A stretch of 64,000 bases of DNA from NCBI GenBank assembly GCA_964493995.1, contig CAZBQD010000007.1:1-64000 (forward strand). Direction: 5' to 3'. Of this stretch, positions 32,545 to 41,779 are shown in pieces; within the stretch, counting starts at the first letter, position 1, and each line of letters begins with the position of its first letter. Made by a program: the position numbers and the translations under genes. The DNA comes from GCA-002282575 sp964493995 (GTDB taxonomy: Bacteria > Pseudomonadota > Gammaproteobacteria > Thiomicrospirales > Thiomicrospiraceae). Under the pieces are notes generated by a model, which was given only the letters and a program-made list of their open reading frames with translations, did no database searches and had not been told where the DNA came from.

Positions 32545-33787
32545 AACGCAAAGCCTCCGCTGGTTGGGTTTTCGATGCCTGCCAAGCGGGATACAGGGTG
32601 GCTAACAAGGTGAGCGTAAAAGTCATGAGGGCGACCTGCCACACATCACTCCATTCTAAATGCGAAGGCACAAAACTGATGTAAAACACATTGGCGGGGA
32701 AAAACTTAAAGCCGAATAGCTGTTCAATAAAAGGCACAATGGTATCGATATTCGTCGCCACCGCCACCCCACCGGCAATGCCGAGCAGCATACCAATCAG
32801 TCCGATTGCCATGCCCTGCACAATAAATATGGTCATGATGGAGGCCGGCGAGGCACCAATGGTGCGTAAAATGGCAATATCACTGCGTTTATCCGTCACC
32901 ACCATCACCATCGTTGAAATGATATTAAAGGCAGCCACCATCACAATCAGCGCTAAGCCAATGAACATCATACGTTTTTCTAATTGTAAGGCAGCAAAGA
33001 AATTTGCGTGTTGCTGCGTCCAATCAGTCACGTAAACCGTGCGCGTAATGACGCTACTGAGATCATCACGCATAGTAGGAATATCAAACATATTGGTGAC
33101 TTTCAACTGTAACCCACTGACTTCATTGGCTTCTAGCCCAAACAAAACCTGCGCATCAGCCAAGTTAATGTAGGCCATACCGCCATCAAAGTCGTGCATA
33201 CCCACCTCGAATATACCGACGAGGGTAAAACGCTTCATTTTAGGAATGAAGCCAACGGCAGTATTACTGCCTTCCGGCGTAATCAGTGTGATCTTATCTC
33301 CCAATACCACGCCTAATTTAGCCGCCAGTTCGCTACCGAGCACAATGGCAAACTCTCCCGGTTTGAGCGATGAAAACTGACCGAACTTAACCTGATCGGC
33401 AATGGTCGAAACCGCCCCTTCCAGCTCCGGATCAACCCCCTTCACCATAGCCCCATGTGAATTAGCACCATGCGCAACTAAAGCCAAACGGCTGACATTG
33501 GGCGCCAGTCCGGTAATGGAAGGCGTCTGTTTAATTTCACCGGCAAGTTGCTGCCAATTTTCGAGCTTATCACCCGGTCCCGATACGGTCATATGTGCCG
33601 TCATGCTGAGCATGCGTGAACGAATTTCTTCATGAAAGCCATTCATGATCGACAAGATGGTTATCAGTGCCAGAATACCCAAGGCAATGCCCAAAAACGA
33701 GATGAGTGAAATGAACGAGATGAAATGATTGCGTCGTTTTGCGCGCAAGTATCTCAGTCCAATACGCCATTCAAAGGGAAGATTCAC
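32537..33787 (-). CDS. Lol permease (LolC/LolE family)
   Basis: 416 residues. N terminus FEWRIGLRYLRAKRRNHFISFISLISFLGIALG with a first membrane helix, a long periplasmic region (about 45-270), then three C-terminal membrane helices ending WQASKTQPAEALRYE. This is the LolC/E/F topology. Only one such gene is present beside lolD; a single homodimeric permease (LolF) is known in some gammaproteobacteria, so no symbol is given. Confidence 0.9.
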   Translation of the reverse strand: MNLPFEWRIGLRYLRAKRRNHFISFISLISFLGIALGILALITILSIMNGFHEEIRSRMLSMTAHMTVSGPGDKLENWQQLAGEIKQTPSITGLAPNVSRLALVAHGANSHGAMVKGVDPELEGAVSTIADQVKFGQFSSLKPGEFAIVLGSELAAKLGVVLGDKITLITPEGSNTAVGFIPKMKRFTLVGIFEVGMHDFDGGMAYINLADAQVLFGLEANEVSGLQLKVTNMFDIPTMRDDLSSVITRTVYVTDWTQQHANFFAALQLEKRMMFIGLALIVMVAAFNIISTMVMVVTDKRSDIAILRTIGASPASIMTIFIVQGMAIGLIGMLLGIAGGVAVATNIDTIVPFIEQLFGFKFFPANVFYISFVPSHLEWSDVWQVALMTFTLTLLATLYPAWQASKTQPAEALRYE

Positions 33788-33812
33788 GTTTGTATCCTAC
33801 GCGATTAAGCGG

Positions 33813-34424
33813 TTAAGTGGTAATAAACTTGGGTAAGCGCCAGCCTAAAAAGATTCCCCCTAAGCGCATCGCCAAGGTAGCAATCATGGAAAGCACGATG
33901 ACCAATTCAAATAGTCCAATCCAGTGGTTGGCCAGCACATAAACACTGGCACCGAAAAAGGATGCCGTGGCGTAAATTTCTTGACGTAGAATAAGGGGCA
34001 CTTCGCCAACCAAAATATCGCGAATCATACCACCGACCACACCGGTCATCACCCCCATCATCACCGCGATGATGTCGGCATAGCCCAAGGATAAGGCTTT
34101 CTGCGCGCCAATGATGGTAAACACCGCCAATCCGACAGCATCCAGTAACAGTAACACCTTCATGGGTATGACGTGCGTACGTCGATAGAGCGCCACCAAA
34201 ATAGTGGTGACGATAATCAAATACAAGTATTCAGTATGCATCAGCCAAAAAACCGGCACGCCCAGAATCAAGTCGCGCAACGTACCACCGCCCACCGCTG
34301 TCACCATCGCCAATACCAAAGCACCGAACAAATCGAGCTGATGACGACTGGCCGCCAACAAACCCGTAATGGCAAACACAATGGTTCCCATTAAATCGAT
34401 GGAAAGTAATAACGGGTCTAGCAT
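33813..34424 (-). CDS. TRIC-type (UPF0126) membrane protein
   Basis: Start ATG 34424 with AGGA upstream gives about 203 residues. Two repeats with FAITGLLAASRHQLDLFGALVLAM, AVGGGTLRDLILG and VFTIIGAQKAL...GVVGGMIRDILVGEVP match the trimeric intracellular cation channel family (YicG-like). Seven membrane helices are likely. Function in bacteria is potassium-linked in some members, but here unknown. Confidence 0.85.
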   Translation of the reverse strand: MLDPLLLSIDLMGTIVFAITGLLAASRHQLDLFGALVLAMVTAVGGGTLRDLILGVPVFWLMHTEYLYLIIVTTILVALYRRTHVIPMKVLLLLDAVGLAVFTIIGAQKALSLGYADIIAVMMGVMTGVVGGMIRDILVGEVPLILRQEIYATASFFGASVYVLANHWIGLFELVIVLSMIATLAMRLGGIFLGWRLPKFITT

Positions 34425-34493
34425 GCAAAGCGGTCCTAAAAAATCAGCCATCAATCATACCACAGCCATAAATTCGATAAAGCCACTCTTCAT

Positions 34494-34520
34494 AAAAAAA
34501 CCGCTCTGTCCGAGCGGTTT
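34494..34520 (-). terminator. Terminator after sqr
   Basis: On the minus strand ACCGCTC and GAGCGGT flank a short loop, followed by seven T residues. It lies about 30 bp beyond the sqr stop. Confidence 0.85.
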
Positions 34521-34547
34521 CTTCAGTCTGGCACGACTTTTAATCGG

Positions 34548-35843
34548 TCACGAGCGCTCTTCCGATTTCAAACGCACGATTCCCAACATTTTCATGACAT
34601 ACTTTTGGTAAATCGGTTCTGAATTACCATTCTTCATGTTACGAATAAAGTACTTCTCGAAGGCGATTTTAGCCAAATGCACCCACTTGCCTTGTTTCGC
34701 CCAAGTCAAATTACGCGGCGGAATTTGCGGCAAGGCAACGAAAGCTGCACCTGTATCGCCCAAATCGGCTAGGCAAATGGTATTCCATGTGGCTTCTTCG
34801 CACACTTCCTTACCTGCTAAGTCATTTTCGATGTTGTGACAAATCGCCGTGACCATGCCTTCAATCATCAAACCGGTTTTTGGCGTACCAACTGGCACGG
34901 GGGTGGCTTCCACAGGGGGAATCGCGACCACGACACCGAGCGCATAAATGCGTTTGTAGGTCGGGTTGCGGTTGAATTTATCGACCTTAACCATGCCACG
35001 CGGATTGACCAACGCTTCATCAGCATGTTGCAAGAACTTAGGACCTTTGAAGGCGGGCAACATCATCGAGTAGCCAAAAGGCAGTTGATGCGATTTAATG
35101 ACCGCGCCATTGGCATCATGTTCATCCACATACATTACGCCTTGTTCGATTTTGCTGACTTTAGCGTTGCAAATCCAGTTAATGTGACGTTGACGCATGA
35201 TGCTTTCCAGCATGCCTTTAGAATCACCCACACCACCCAATCCCAAATGACCAATGTAAGGCTCTGAAGTGACAAAGGTCATTTTTACGTCTTTACGAAT
35301 CTTACGTTTACGCAAATCCGTATCCATAATCATGGCGTATTCGTATGCCGGACCAAAACACGAAGCCCCTTGCACCGCACCCACGACGATGGGAGCCGGA
35401 TTGGCACAGAAGGCTTCCCAATCTTCAAAAGCTTCAACAGAATGACCCGTGGTACACACGGAAACCGTATGACCACCATGGCTGGTCGGGCCAAACCCCT
35501 CGATTTCTTCAAAGGCTAAGTAAGGACCGGTTGCTAGAATAACATAGTCATAATCAATCTTTCTTCCGTTCGCCAACAACAGCTGGTTTTCATTGGGCTT
35601 GATTTCAGTGACCGTTGCATGAATGAACTCGATCCCTTTGCGCGTCAGTGCGGGTTCTAACGGAAAGGAAATGTCTTCGGGCGTACGCCAACCCACTCCC
35701 ACCCAAGGGTTAGAAGGGGTAAATTGAAATTGATCGAGCGCCGACACCACTTTCACTGTGTGTGCAGAACCCAATTGACGCTTGATGTCGTAAGCGATTG
35801 GCATGCCGCCAATACCCGCTCCGACAATAACGATGGTTGCCAT
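34548..35843 (-). CDS. sqr: Sulfide:quinone oxidoreductase
   Basis: FAD enzyme of the inner membrane that oxidises sulfide and passes electrons to quinone. 431 residues. GAGIGGMPIAYDI binds FAD. Three cysteines at 130, 162 (QGASCFGPAYEY) and 357 (WNTICLADLGD) match the positions of the redox cysteines of characterised SQRs. A charged amphipathic C terminus would attach it to the membrane. Together with soxB it marks a sulfur-oxidising lifestyle. Divergent from mfd. Exact SQR type is not assigned. Confidence 0.9.
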   Translation of the reverse strand: MATIVIVGAGIGGMPIAYDIKRQLGSAHTVKVVSALDQFQFTPSNPWVGVGWRTPEDISFPLEPALTRKGIEFIHATVTEIKPNENQLLLANGRKIDYDYVILATGPYLAFEEIEGFGPTSHGGHTVSVCTTGHSVEAFEDWEAFCANPAPIVVGAVQGASCFGPAYEYAMIMDTDLRKRKIRKDVKMTFVTSEPYIGHLGLGGVGDSKGMLESIMRQRHINWICNAKVSKIEQGVMYVDEHDANGAVIKSHQLPFGYSMMLPAFKGPKFLQHADEALVNPRGMVKVDKFNRNPTYKRIYALGVVVAIPPVEATPVPVGTPKTGLMIEGMVTAICHNIENDLAGKEVCEEATWNTICLADLGDTGAAFVALPQIPPRNLTWAKQGKWVHLAKIAFEKYFIRNMKNGNSEPIYQKYVMKMLGIVRLKSEERS

Positions 35844-35978
35844 GTGATATTTCCTTCTGAAAACTGTTTAATTTTTGTTTATGTGTAGCCGCTATGAGCA
35901 TTGTATCAAGGTGTTTTTTTTTCGTATATCACCAATATTCACTACGTAGCCAAGCATTTTCAAGCTGGGCCACAATGC

Positions 35979-35984
35979 TATAAT
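35979..35984 (+). promoter_or_regulatory. TATAAT -10 box upstream of mfd
   Basis: GCTATAATAG at about 46 bp before the mfd GTG. The -35 is not clear. It is the only promoter-like element between sqr and mfd on this strand. Confidence 0.4.
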
Positions 35985-36029
35985 AGACAAGTCGAACACA
36001 CAACACTAACAAGCAACAGGAAGGGTTCA

Positions 36030-39000
36030 GTGACTTTTAGCCTGCCATTATGGAATCAACAACAACACAAGATGCTCTATTGGTCGGGACTCACTGACGC
36101 GGGCATTCCCCTAGCCCTAGCAGAATTAGGGCGCTCACTGAACAAACCACTGCTGGTTATTACGGATACGGCTCAACAAGCGCAGCAGCTTGCCAACGAA
36201 CTCAACTTTTTCAGCGACGAAACCGCCCTCTTCTTTCCCGACTGGGAAACCCTTCCCTACGACCGATTTTCACCACACCAAGATATCATTTCCGCCCGGT
36301 TGCAAGCGCTCTACCGTCAAGCGACCACCCCCCCGCGTTTTTTGATTGCGCACATTGCCACACTCATGCACCAACTCATTCCGGCGAATTACCTACTCAG
36401 CCGCAGTTTTGTGCTGTCAACAGGGCAAACGCTGAATCGCCATGAGTTTACGCGCCAATTAGAAAGCAATGGTTATCAACGCGTTAGTCAGGTCATGGAA
36501 CATGGCGAATATGCACTGCGCGGTGCGTTACTCGATGTCTTTCCCATGGGGGGCGAAACGCCCCTGCGTATCGACTGGCTAGATGATGAAATTGATTCAC
36601 TGCGAGAATTCGACGTCAGCACACAGCTAACCACGCAACGCATCGACTCCATTACGCTGTTACCGGCAAAAGAATATCCGCTCGACACAGACAGTATTAA
36701 TCTATTCCGCCAACAATGGCGCGACGCCTTCCCCGACCACAACACCCGCACTAACTGGTTGTATCAAGCGGTGTCGAAAGGGCAAAGCTCCAGTGGGTTA
36801 GAGTATTATCTGCCCTTATTTTTTGAACAACTCAGCAGCATTACCGATTATCTTACCCAAGACACGCATTTGGTTTGGGTGGGTGAAGTGGCAACAGCCG
36901 CCGAAACCTTTTATCGCGATGTGCAAGAGCGTTACACCATTGGCAAACTCGACCCCAATCATCCCTTATTGCCACCGGAACGGGTATTCTTAGCCGCCCA
37001 TGATTTATTGGGACGCATGAAGCCCTTCTATCGTATCGAACTGTCCAGTGCCAGCAAGGCGGATAACAGTCAACACTGGACCATGAAATCCTTACCTGAT
37101 TTGAACATTGACCCCAGTCGTAGCGATGCCTTGTGGCGATTGGCCGACTGGCTACCGACCTTAACGCATCACACCAAGGTGTTATTGGTTGCGGAATCGG
37201 TTGGACGTCGCGAGGTGCTAATTGAGTTGCTGCAGAAATCGGGTCTGAAAGCCATGCGTGCCGACAACTGGTCGGATTTTCTCGCCGCGGAAGCCGCCGG
37301 ACTCTATCTAACGGTTGCGCCATTAACGCACAATCTGTGGTTGGATGACTTGGTCATCATCAGCGAAGTGTCACTTTATGCCAGCCAAGTAAGACAGACA
37401 CGGCGGCGTAAGCGCAGTGCGCATCAGGATTATACCGACGGCATACGCTCGCTGGCCGAATTGGAAGTGGGTTCGCCGGTGGTCCACCTTGAGCATGGTG
37501 TCGGTCGTTATGTCGGGCTAGAAACCCTGACGCTGGGTGACATTCCTCGGGAATTTGTCGCACTCGAATATGCCGGTGGCGACAAACTTTATGTCCCCAT
37601 TACCAACCTTCACCTCATCAGTCGCTACGCCGGAGCCGATGCCGACCATGCACCCTGGCATAAACTAGGCACAGATCGCTGGAATAAAGCACGCAAACAA
37701 GCGATTGAAAAGGTACGTGATGTCGCGGCCGAATTGCTCGACCTCTACGCTGCGCGAGAAGCGCGTCGTGGTCACGCCTTTGCCGATGCCGGTGCCGACT
37801 ACCTGCGCTTCAGCGCTGGCTTCGCTTTCGAAACCACCCCCGACCAACAAAACGCCATTGATGCCGTTTTAGCCGATATGCAATCGCCACGCCCCATGGA
37901 CAGATTAGTCTGTGGTGATGTGGGTTTTGGTAAAACCGAAGTCGCCATGCGGGCTGCCTTCATGGCCGTTCATGGCGGCAAGCAAGTGGTGGTTCTGGTA
38001 CCAACCACGCTGTTAGCCAATCAACATTTACAAAATTTCCGCGATCGCTTTGCCGACTGGCCAGTCAAAATCGAAGCCTTATCGCGTTTTGGTGGTTCGG
38101 GCAATCAAGCCAGAGTGATGGAACAGATCGCCGAGGGCAAAGTCGATATTGTCATTGGCACACATAAATTGTTACAAAGCGATATGCGTTACCACGACCT
38201 GGGTCTGATTATCATCGACGAAGAACACCGTTTTGGCGTGAAACAAAAAGAGTTCTTAAAAAGTTTACGCACCCAAGTCGATATCCTCGCCATGACCGCC
38301 ACCCCCATTCCTCGCACCCTCTCTATGGCTTTTGCCCAGCTGCGCGATATGTCGATCATTGCCACACCACCAGCTAAACGTCAATCCATTCAAACCTTTG
38401 TACAAGATTGGAACCCCGAATTAGCGAAAGAAGCCTGCACGCGCGAACTGCGCCGGGGTGGTCAGGTTTATGTGTTGTTTAACGATGTGGAACGCATGCC
38501 GCTGTTTGTAGACGAACTCACTCGCCTGATGCCCGATGCCCGCATTGCCATGGCACATGGGCAAATGCCGGAACGTGAACTCGAACGGGTGATGCGTGAC
38601 TTTTATCATCAGCAATACAATATTCTCGTTTCCACCACCATCATCGAAACCGGCATTGATATTCCCAACGCCAACACCATTCTCATTCATAGAGCCGATA
38701 AATTCGGCTTAGCGCAACTGCACCAATTACGGGGTCGAGTGGGACGTTCGCACCACAAAGCCTATGCCTACCTCTTCACCCCATCCAAAGAAGCCTTAAG
38801 CGCTGATGCCGTCAAACGTCTCGAAGCCATCGCGCGTCATGACCAACTCGGCTCTGGCTTTGCTCTCGCTAGCCAAGATTTAGAAATTCGCGGCGCGGGT
38901 GAATTATTGGGTCACGAACAAAGCGGACAGATGCACGAAATCGGCTTTGAACTCTACACCCAACTGCTCGACAAAGCCGTCCGCGCTTACCGACGCGGTG

Positions 39001-39467
39001 AAGTACCCAATTTAGACGACAACAGCGACCACTGTGAAGTCGATTTAGGCATTGCCGCCCTCATCCCCGATGCGTATTTACCCGACATCTCGGCACGCTT
39101 GGTATTATATAAACGCATCAATGCCGCCGAAGATCAAGCCGCCTTGCATCAGTTGCAAGTAGAAATGGTCAACCGCTTTGGCTTGCTGCCCGACGCCTGC
39201 AAAAACCTGTTTGCGATTATGCAGTTAAAACACCAAGCGCAAGCCTTAGGTATTCATAAAATCGAAGCCAGTGCCACGCACATCAAGCTGCATTTTCTCG
39301 CTAAAACCCCTGTCGAACCGATGAAACTGATTAAACTGATTCAACAACACCCCAAAATCTACAAACTGGATGGGCCAAACAAGTTAAAATGGTCGGGAAA
39401 TATCAGCGAAGCCAGCGAGCGTCTCACTGCCGTCGAAACCTTATTAACGCAACTCAGCACCGCTTAA
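36030..39467 (+). CDS. mfd: Transcription-repair coupling factor Mfd
   Basis: Displaces stalled RNA polymerase and recruits UvrA. The GTG at 36030 (AGGAAGG upstream) gives 1145 residues, the usual length; a longer frame from 35901 adds non-family residues. N-terminal UvrB-like region, then RNAP-interacting domain around residue 480 (VVHLEHGVGRYVGLETL). RecG-like helicase motifs GDVGFGKTEVAMRAAF (near 630), IIDEEHRFG (near 730) and TPIPRTLSMA follow, and a C-terminal inhibitory domain. Confidence 0.97.
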   Translation: MTFSLPLWNQQQHKMLYWSGLTDAGIPLALAELGRSLNKPLLVITDTAQQAQQLANELNFFSDETALFFPDWETLPYDRFSPHQDIISARLQALYRQATTPPRFLIAHIATLMHQLIPANYLLSRSFVLSTGQTLNRHEFTRQLESNGYQRVSQVMEHGEYALRGALLDVFPMGGETPLRIDWLDDEIDSLREFDVSTQLTTQRIDSITLLPAKEYPLDTDSINLFRQQWRDAFPDHNTRTNWLYQAVSKGQSSSGLEYYLPLFFEQLSSITDYLTQDTHLVWVGEVATAAETFYRDVQERYTIGKLDPNHPLLPPERVFLAAHDLLGRMKPFYRIELSSASKADNSQHWTMKSLPDLNIDPSRSDALWRLADWLPTLTHHTKVLLVAESVGRREVLIELLQKSGLKAMRADNWSDFLAAEAAGLYLTVAPLTHNLWLDDLVIISEVSLYASQVRQTRRRKRSAHQDYTDGIRSLAELEVGSPVVHLEHGVGRYVGLETLTLGDIPREFVALEYAGGDKLYVPITNLHLISRYAGADADHAPWHKLGTDRWNKARKQAIEKVRDVAAELLDLYAAREARRGHAFADAGADYLRFSAGFAFETTPDQQNAIDAVLADMQSPRPMDRLVCGDVGFGKTEVAMRAAFMAVHGGKQVVVLVPTTLLANQHLQNFRDRFADWPVKIEALSRFGGSGNQARVMEQIAEGKVDIVIGTHKLLQSDMRYHDLGLIIIDEEHRFGVKQKEFLKSLRTQVDILAMTATPIPRTLSMAFAQLRDMSIIATPPAKRQSIQTFVQDWNPELAKEACTRELRRGGQVYVLFNDVERMPLFVDELTRLMPDARIAMAHGQMPERELERVMRDFYHQQYNILVSTTIIETGIDIPNANTILIHRADKFGLAQLHQLRGRVGRSHHKAYAYLFTPSKEALSADAVKRLEAIARHDQLGSGFALASQDLEIRGAGELLGHEQSGQMHEIGFELYTQLLDKAVRAYRRGEVPNLDDNSDHCEVDLGIAALIPDAYLPDISARLVLYKRINAAEDQAALHQLQVEMVNRFGLLPDACKNLFAIMQLKHQAQALGIHKIEASATHIKLHFLAKTPVEPMKLIKLIQQHPKIYKLDGPNKLKWSGNISEASERLTAVETLLTQLSTA

Positions 39468-39488
39468 GTATTTAGAGAATCACCGCCC

Positions 39489-40103
39489 ATGATACCCACC
39501 CGCATCTCCGCTTTGCTCACCCTTCTGACCCTGTTGACCGCTGCCGCCTCAACAGCTCAGGCCTACGTGGTCGAGATGATTGTTTTTGAATCCAAAAATC
39601 CCAGCCTTTGGTTAACTGAACACTGGCCAGCCCAACCCGAACGACTCGACTCCAGTGAAAATGATGTGTCACTCAGCACAGGTGGACAAGGTCGCCAACT
39701 ACTCAGTGAATCGCAGCTGACGTTAAAAGAAACCGCGCGTCGCCTGACCAGCACCGATGAATTCGCCATACTGGCTCACTTGGCCTGGTCACAACCGGCA
39801 GAAACCCGTGAGGCAGCGAAAAACACTCAGCTACCCGAAGGCATCAGCCGTAATGGTTTGCCTTTGTCGGCGCGGGTTAAACTGTACAAACAAAAGTTCG
39901 AACACATTTCGCTTGAACTGCAATGCACCAAGCAACTGCCCGAATCGGTCGCCGCCGCCTTTGCCAGCAAACAGCAACTACCCGCCTCGGTGATTGGTCA
40001 GCAATGGCGCTTTCGCCTACAAGAAGCGCGCAAAGTTAAACTCAATGAACTTCAGTATTTCGACCACCCCATGTGTGGCGTACTGCTGATGGTTCGCCCT
40101 TGA
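39489..40103 (+). CDS. csiV: CsiV-like envelope protein
   Basis: 204 residues with a signal peptide ending AQA. The mature start YVVEMIVFE and a C-terminal WRFRLQEARKVKLNELQYFDHP...GVLLMVRP match the CsiV family, beta-lactam-related peptidoglycan-associated proteins in Acinetobacter and Pseudomonas that are likewise encoded after mfd. Periplasmic or envelope location is expected. Role here is inferred from the family and position. Confidence 0.75.
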   Translation: MIPTRISALLTLLTLLTAAASTAQAYVVEMIVFESKNPSLWLTEHWPAQPERLDSSENDVSLSTGGQGRQLLSESQLTLKETARRLTSTDEFAILAHLAWSQPAETREAAKNTQLPEGISRNGLPLSARVKLYKQKFEHISLELQCTKQLPESVAAAFASKQQLPASVIGQQWRFRLQEARKVKLNELQYFDHPMCGVLLMVRP

Positions 40104-40120
40104 TTTGAGCTCAATCCACC

Positions 40121-41149
40121 ATGTATTTATATGCCAATTATGATCTCAAACAGCGCAACACCTTCGGTGTTTCTTGCAAAGCTCGTTATTTTGCCGAAAT
40201 AAAATATGCCAGCGCCATTCCCACACTGCGTAAAGACCCCAAACTGGCCTCCCTACCCTGGATGATTATGGGCGGCGGCAGTAATTTACTGCTCACGCAC
40301 GACCTAGATGCGCTGGTACTCAGTTGTAACTACGACGAAATCACCATCGTTAAAGAAGATCAACACTCAGTCTGGTTATCGGTGGGCAGTGGCTTATCTT
40401 GGCATCAACTGGTCACCTACAGTGTTGAGCAAGGCTGGTGGGGACTGGAAAACCTAGCACTGATTCCCGGTAAAGTGGGCGCTGCACCGGTACAAAATAT
40501 TGGTGCCTATGGTGCTGAAGTACAAGACACCATCACACGTATTCAAACCTTTGATTTACGTGACGGACATCGTATCGAACTGCGCAAAAACGAATGCAAT
40601 TTTGCTTACCGTGACAGTATTTTCAAACATGAACTTGCCAATCGCGTGCTCATTCATCGTGTTACCTTTCGCCTACTCAAACACAGCACCCCTAACCTAG
40701 TACACGAACCCCTACATGAAGCCATGTTCGCCAACGCGCCCAACCTTAAAATGGAAGAGGTGACACCACGCATGGTTTACGATGCCGTCATTAAATTGCG
40801 ACAAGAACGCATCCCCGACCCCGCCGTCTTAGGCAGTGCCGGTAGTTTCTTCAAAAACCCGACCATTACGCTCAAACACTACCAACAACTGCAACAGCAC
40901 TACCCCGATATTCCAGGGCACAAGCTCACCAACGGCTGTATTAAAATCCCCGCGGCTTGGTTAATCGAAAAGGCACAGTGGAAAGGCAGACGCATAGATG
41001 AAGTGGGGACTTATTACAAGCACGCACTGATTTTAGTCAATTATGGTAAGGCGACGGGACAAGATATCTTAAGTGTCTCTGAAGCCATTCGTGAAGCGGT
41101 GATCAACCACTTCTCTATCTCGCTGGAAAAAGAAGTGGTGATTTGGTAA
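40121..41149 (+). CDS. murB: UDP-N-acetylenolpyruvoylglucosamine reductase
   Basis: Second step of UDP-MurNAc synthesis, an FAD and NADPH enzyme. 342 residues. NTFGVSCKARYFAEI, MGGGSNLLLT, LIPGKVGAAPVQNIGAYG and AVLGSAGSFFKNP are the FAD and substrate motifs of the E. coli-type enzyme (the type with a C-terminal extension). Same strand and close spacing with mfd and csiV. Confidence 0.95.
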   Translation: MYLYANYDLKQRNTFGVSCKARYFAEIKYASAIPTLRKDPKLASLPWMIMGGGSNLLLTHDLDALVLSCNYDEITIVKEDQHSVWLSVGSGLSWHQLVTYSVEQGWWGLENLALIPGKVGAAPVQNIGAYGAEVQDTITRIQTFDLRDGHRIELRKNECNFAYRDSIFKHELANRVLIHRVTFRLLKHSTPNLVHEPLHEAMFANAPNLKMEEVTPRMVYDAVIKLRQERIPDPAVLGSAGSFFKNPTITLKHYQQLQQHYPDIPGHKLTNGCIKIPAAWLIEKAQWKGRRIDEVGTYYKHALILVNYGKATGQDILSVSEAIREAVINHFSISLEKEVVIW

Positions 41150-41229
41150 CCGGCTGATCAGGCCAAACCGATTGAAATCGACCGATGAGCAGACAAGCCG
41201 TCACCAGGACAGCCTATGATACTAAGCGA

Positions 41230-41661
41230 TTACAAGCCTGCCAAAGCAAAAGGCATCAGTGTGACCAAAGCCAGCAGCATCGCCACCCAAGCACGTTGCT
41301 GACCGGCCAGCACGCCCATAAAACCACCAATAAACGCCACCGGCGCTGCCAACCAAGCAATGGGTGGGAAAACAAAGGCAAAGCCCGCGGCAATGACGCC
41401 AGCCACCATGGCAATGGTGGTGGTGTTACCCGGATGGTAAATGAGCGTATTACGCATATCGACCGGTAAATTATGTGCCGACTCAGCCCGCACAAACAAC
41501 TGCTTCAGCTGATCGTCCGTTAGCGGTTGATTGCGCTCTGTTTCCGACAAGCCCAAGGATACCTTGCCATCTTTATAAAGCTGAAACAGCAAATCGTCCC
41601 AACTGGTTTCTTCTGGCAAGCGATCGATTAGTTGCTTCATCTCATTTTTTGATACTTTCAT
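41230..41661 (-). CDS. Membrane protein with antitoxin-like N terminus
   Basis: About 143 residues from ATG 41661 (GAGGGA upstream); the longer frame to 41754 is unlikely. The first 65 residues are hydrophilic and have LPEETSWDDLLFQLYKDGKVSLGL, a pattern common in small antitoxin-like proteins. Two to three hydrophobic helices follow at about 75-140. No toxin partner is visible. Convergent with murB and divergent from rpoN. Function unknown. Confidence 0.5.
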   Translation of the reverse strand: MKVSKNEMKQLIDRLPEETSWDDLLFQLYKDGKVSLGLSETERNQPLTDDQLKQLFVRAESAHNLPVDMRNTLIYHPGNTTTIAMVAGVIAAGFAFVFPPIAWLAAPVAFIGGFMGVLAGQQRAWVAMLLALVTLMPFALAGL

Positions 41662-41779
41662 GACTTCCCTCTCGGTTAAATTCGCGCTAACGGCAATAAG
41701 CGTATTATAATGCACGTACAACAAATAACGCATATTATAGGCGCAAACGCCCAAAATCGTTTTACAAGGAAAGTATCAC

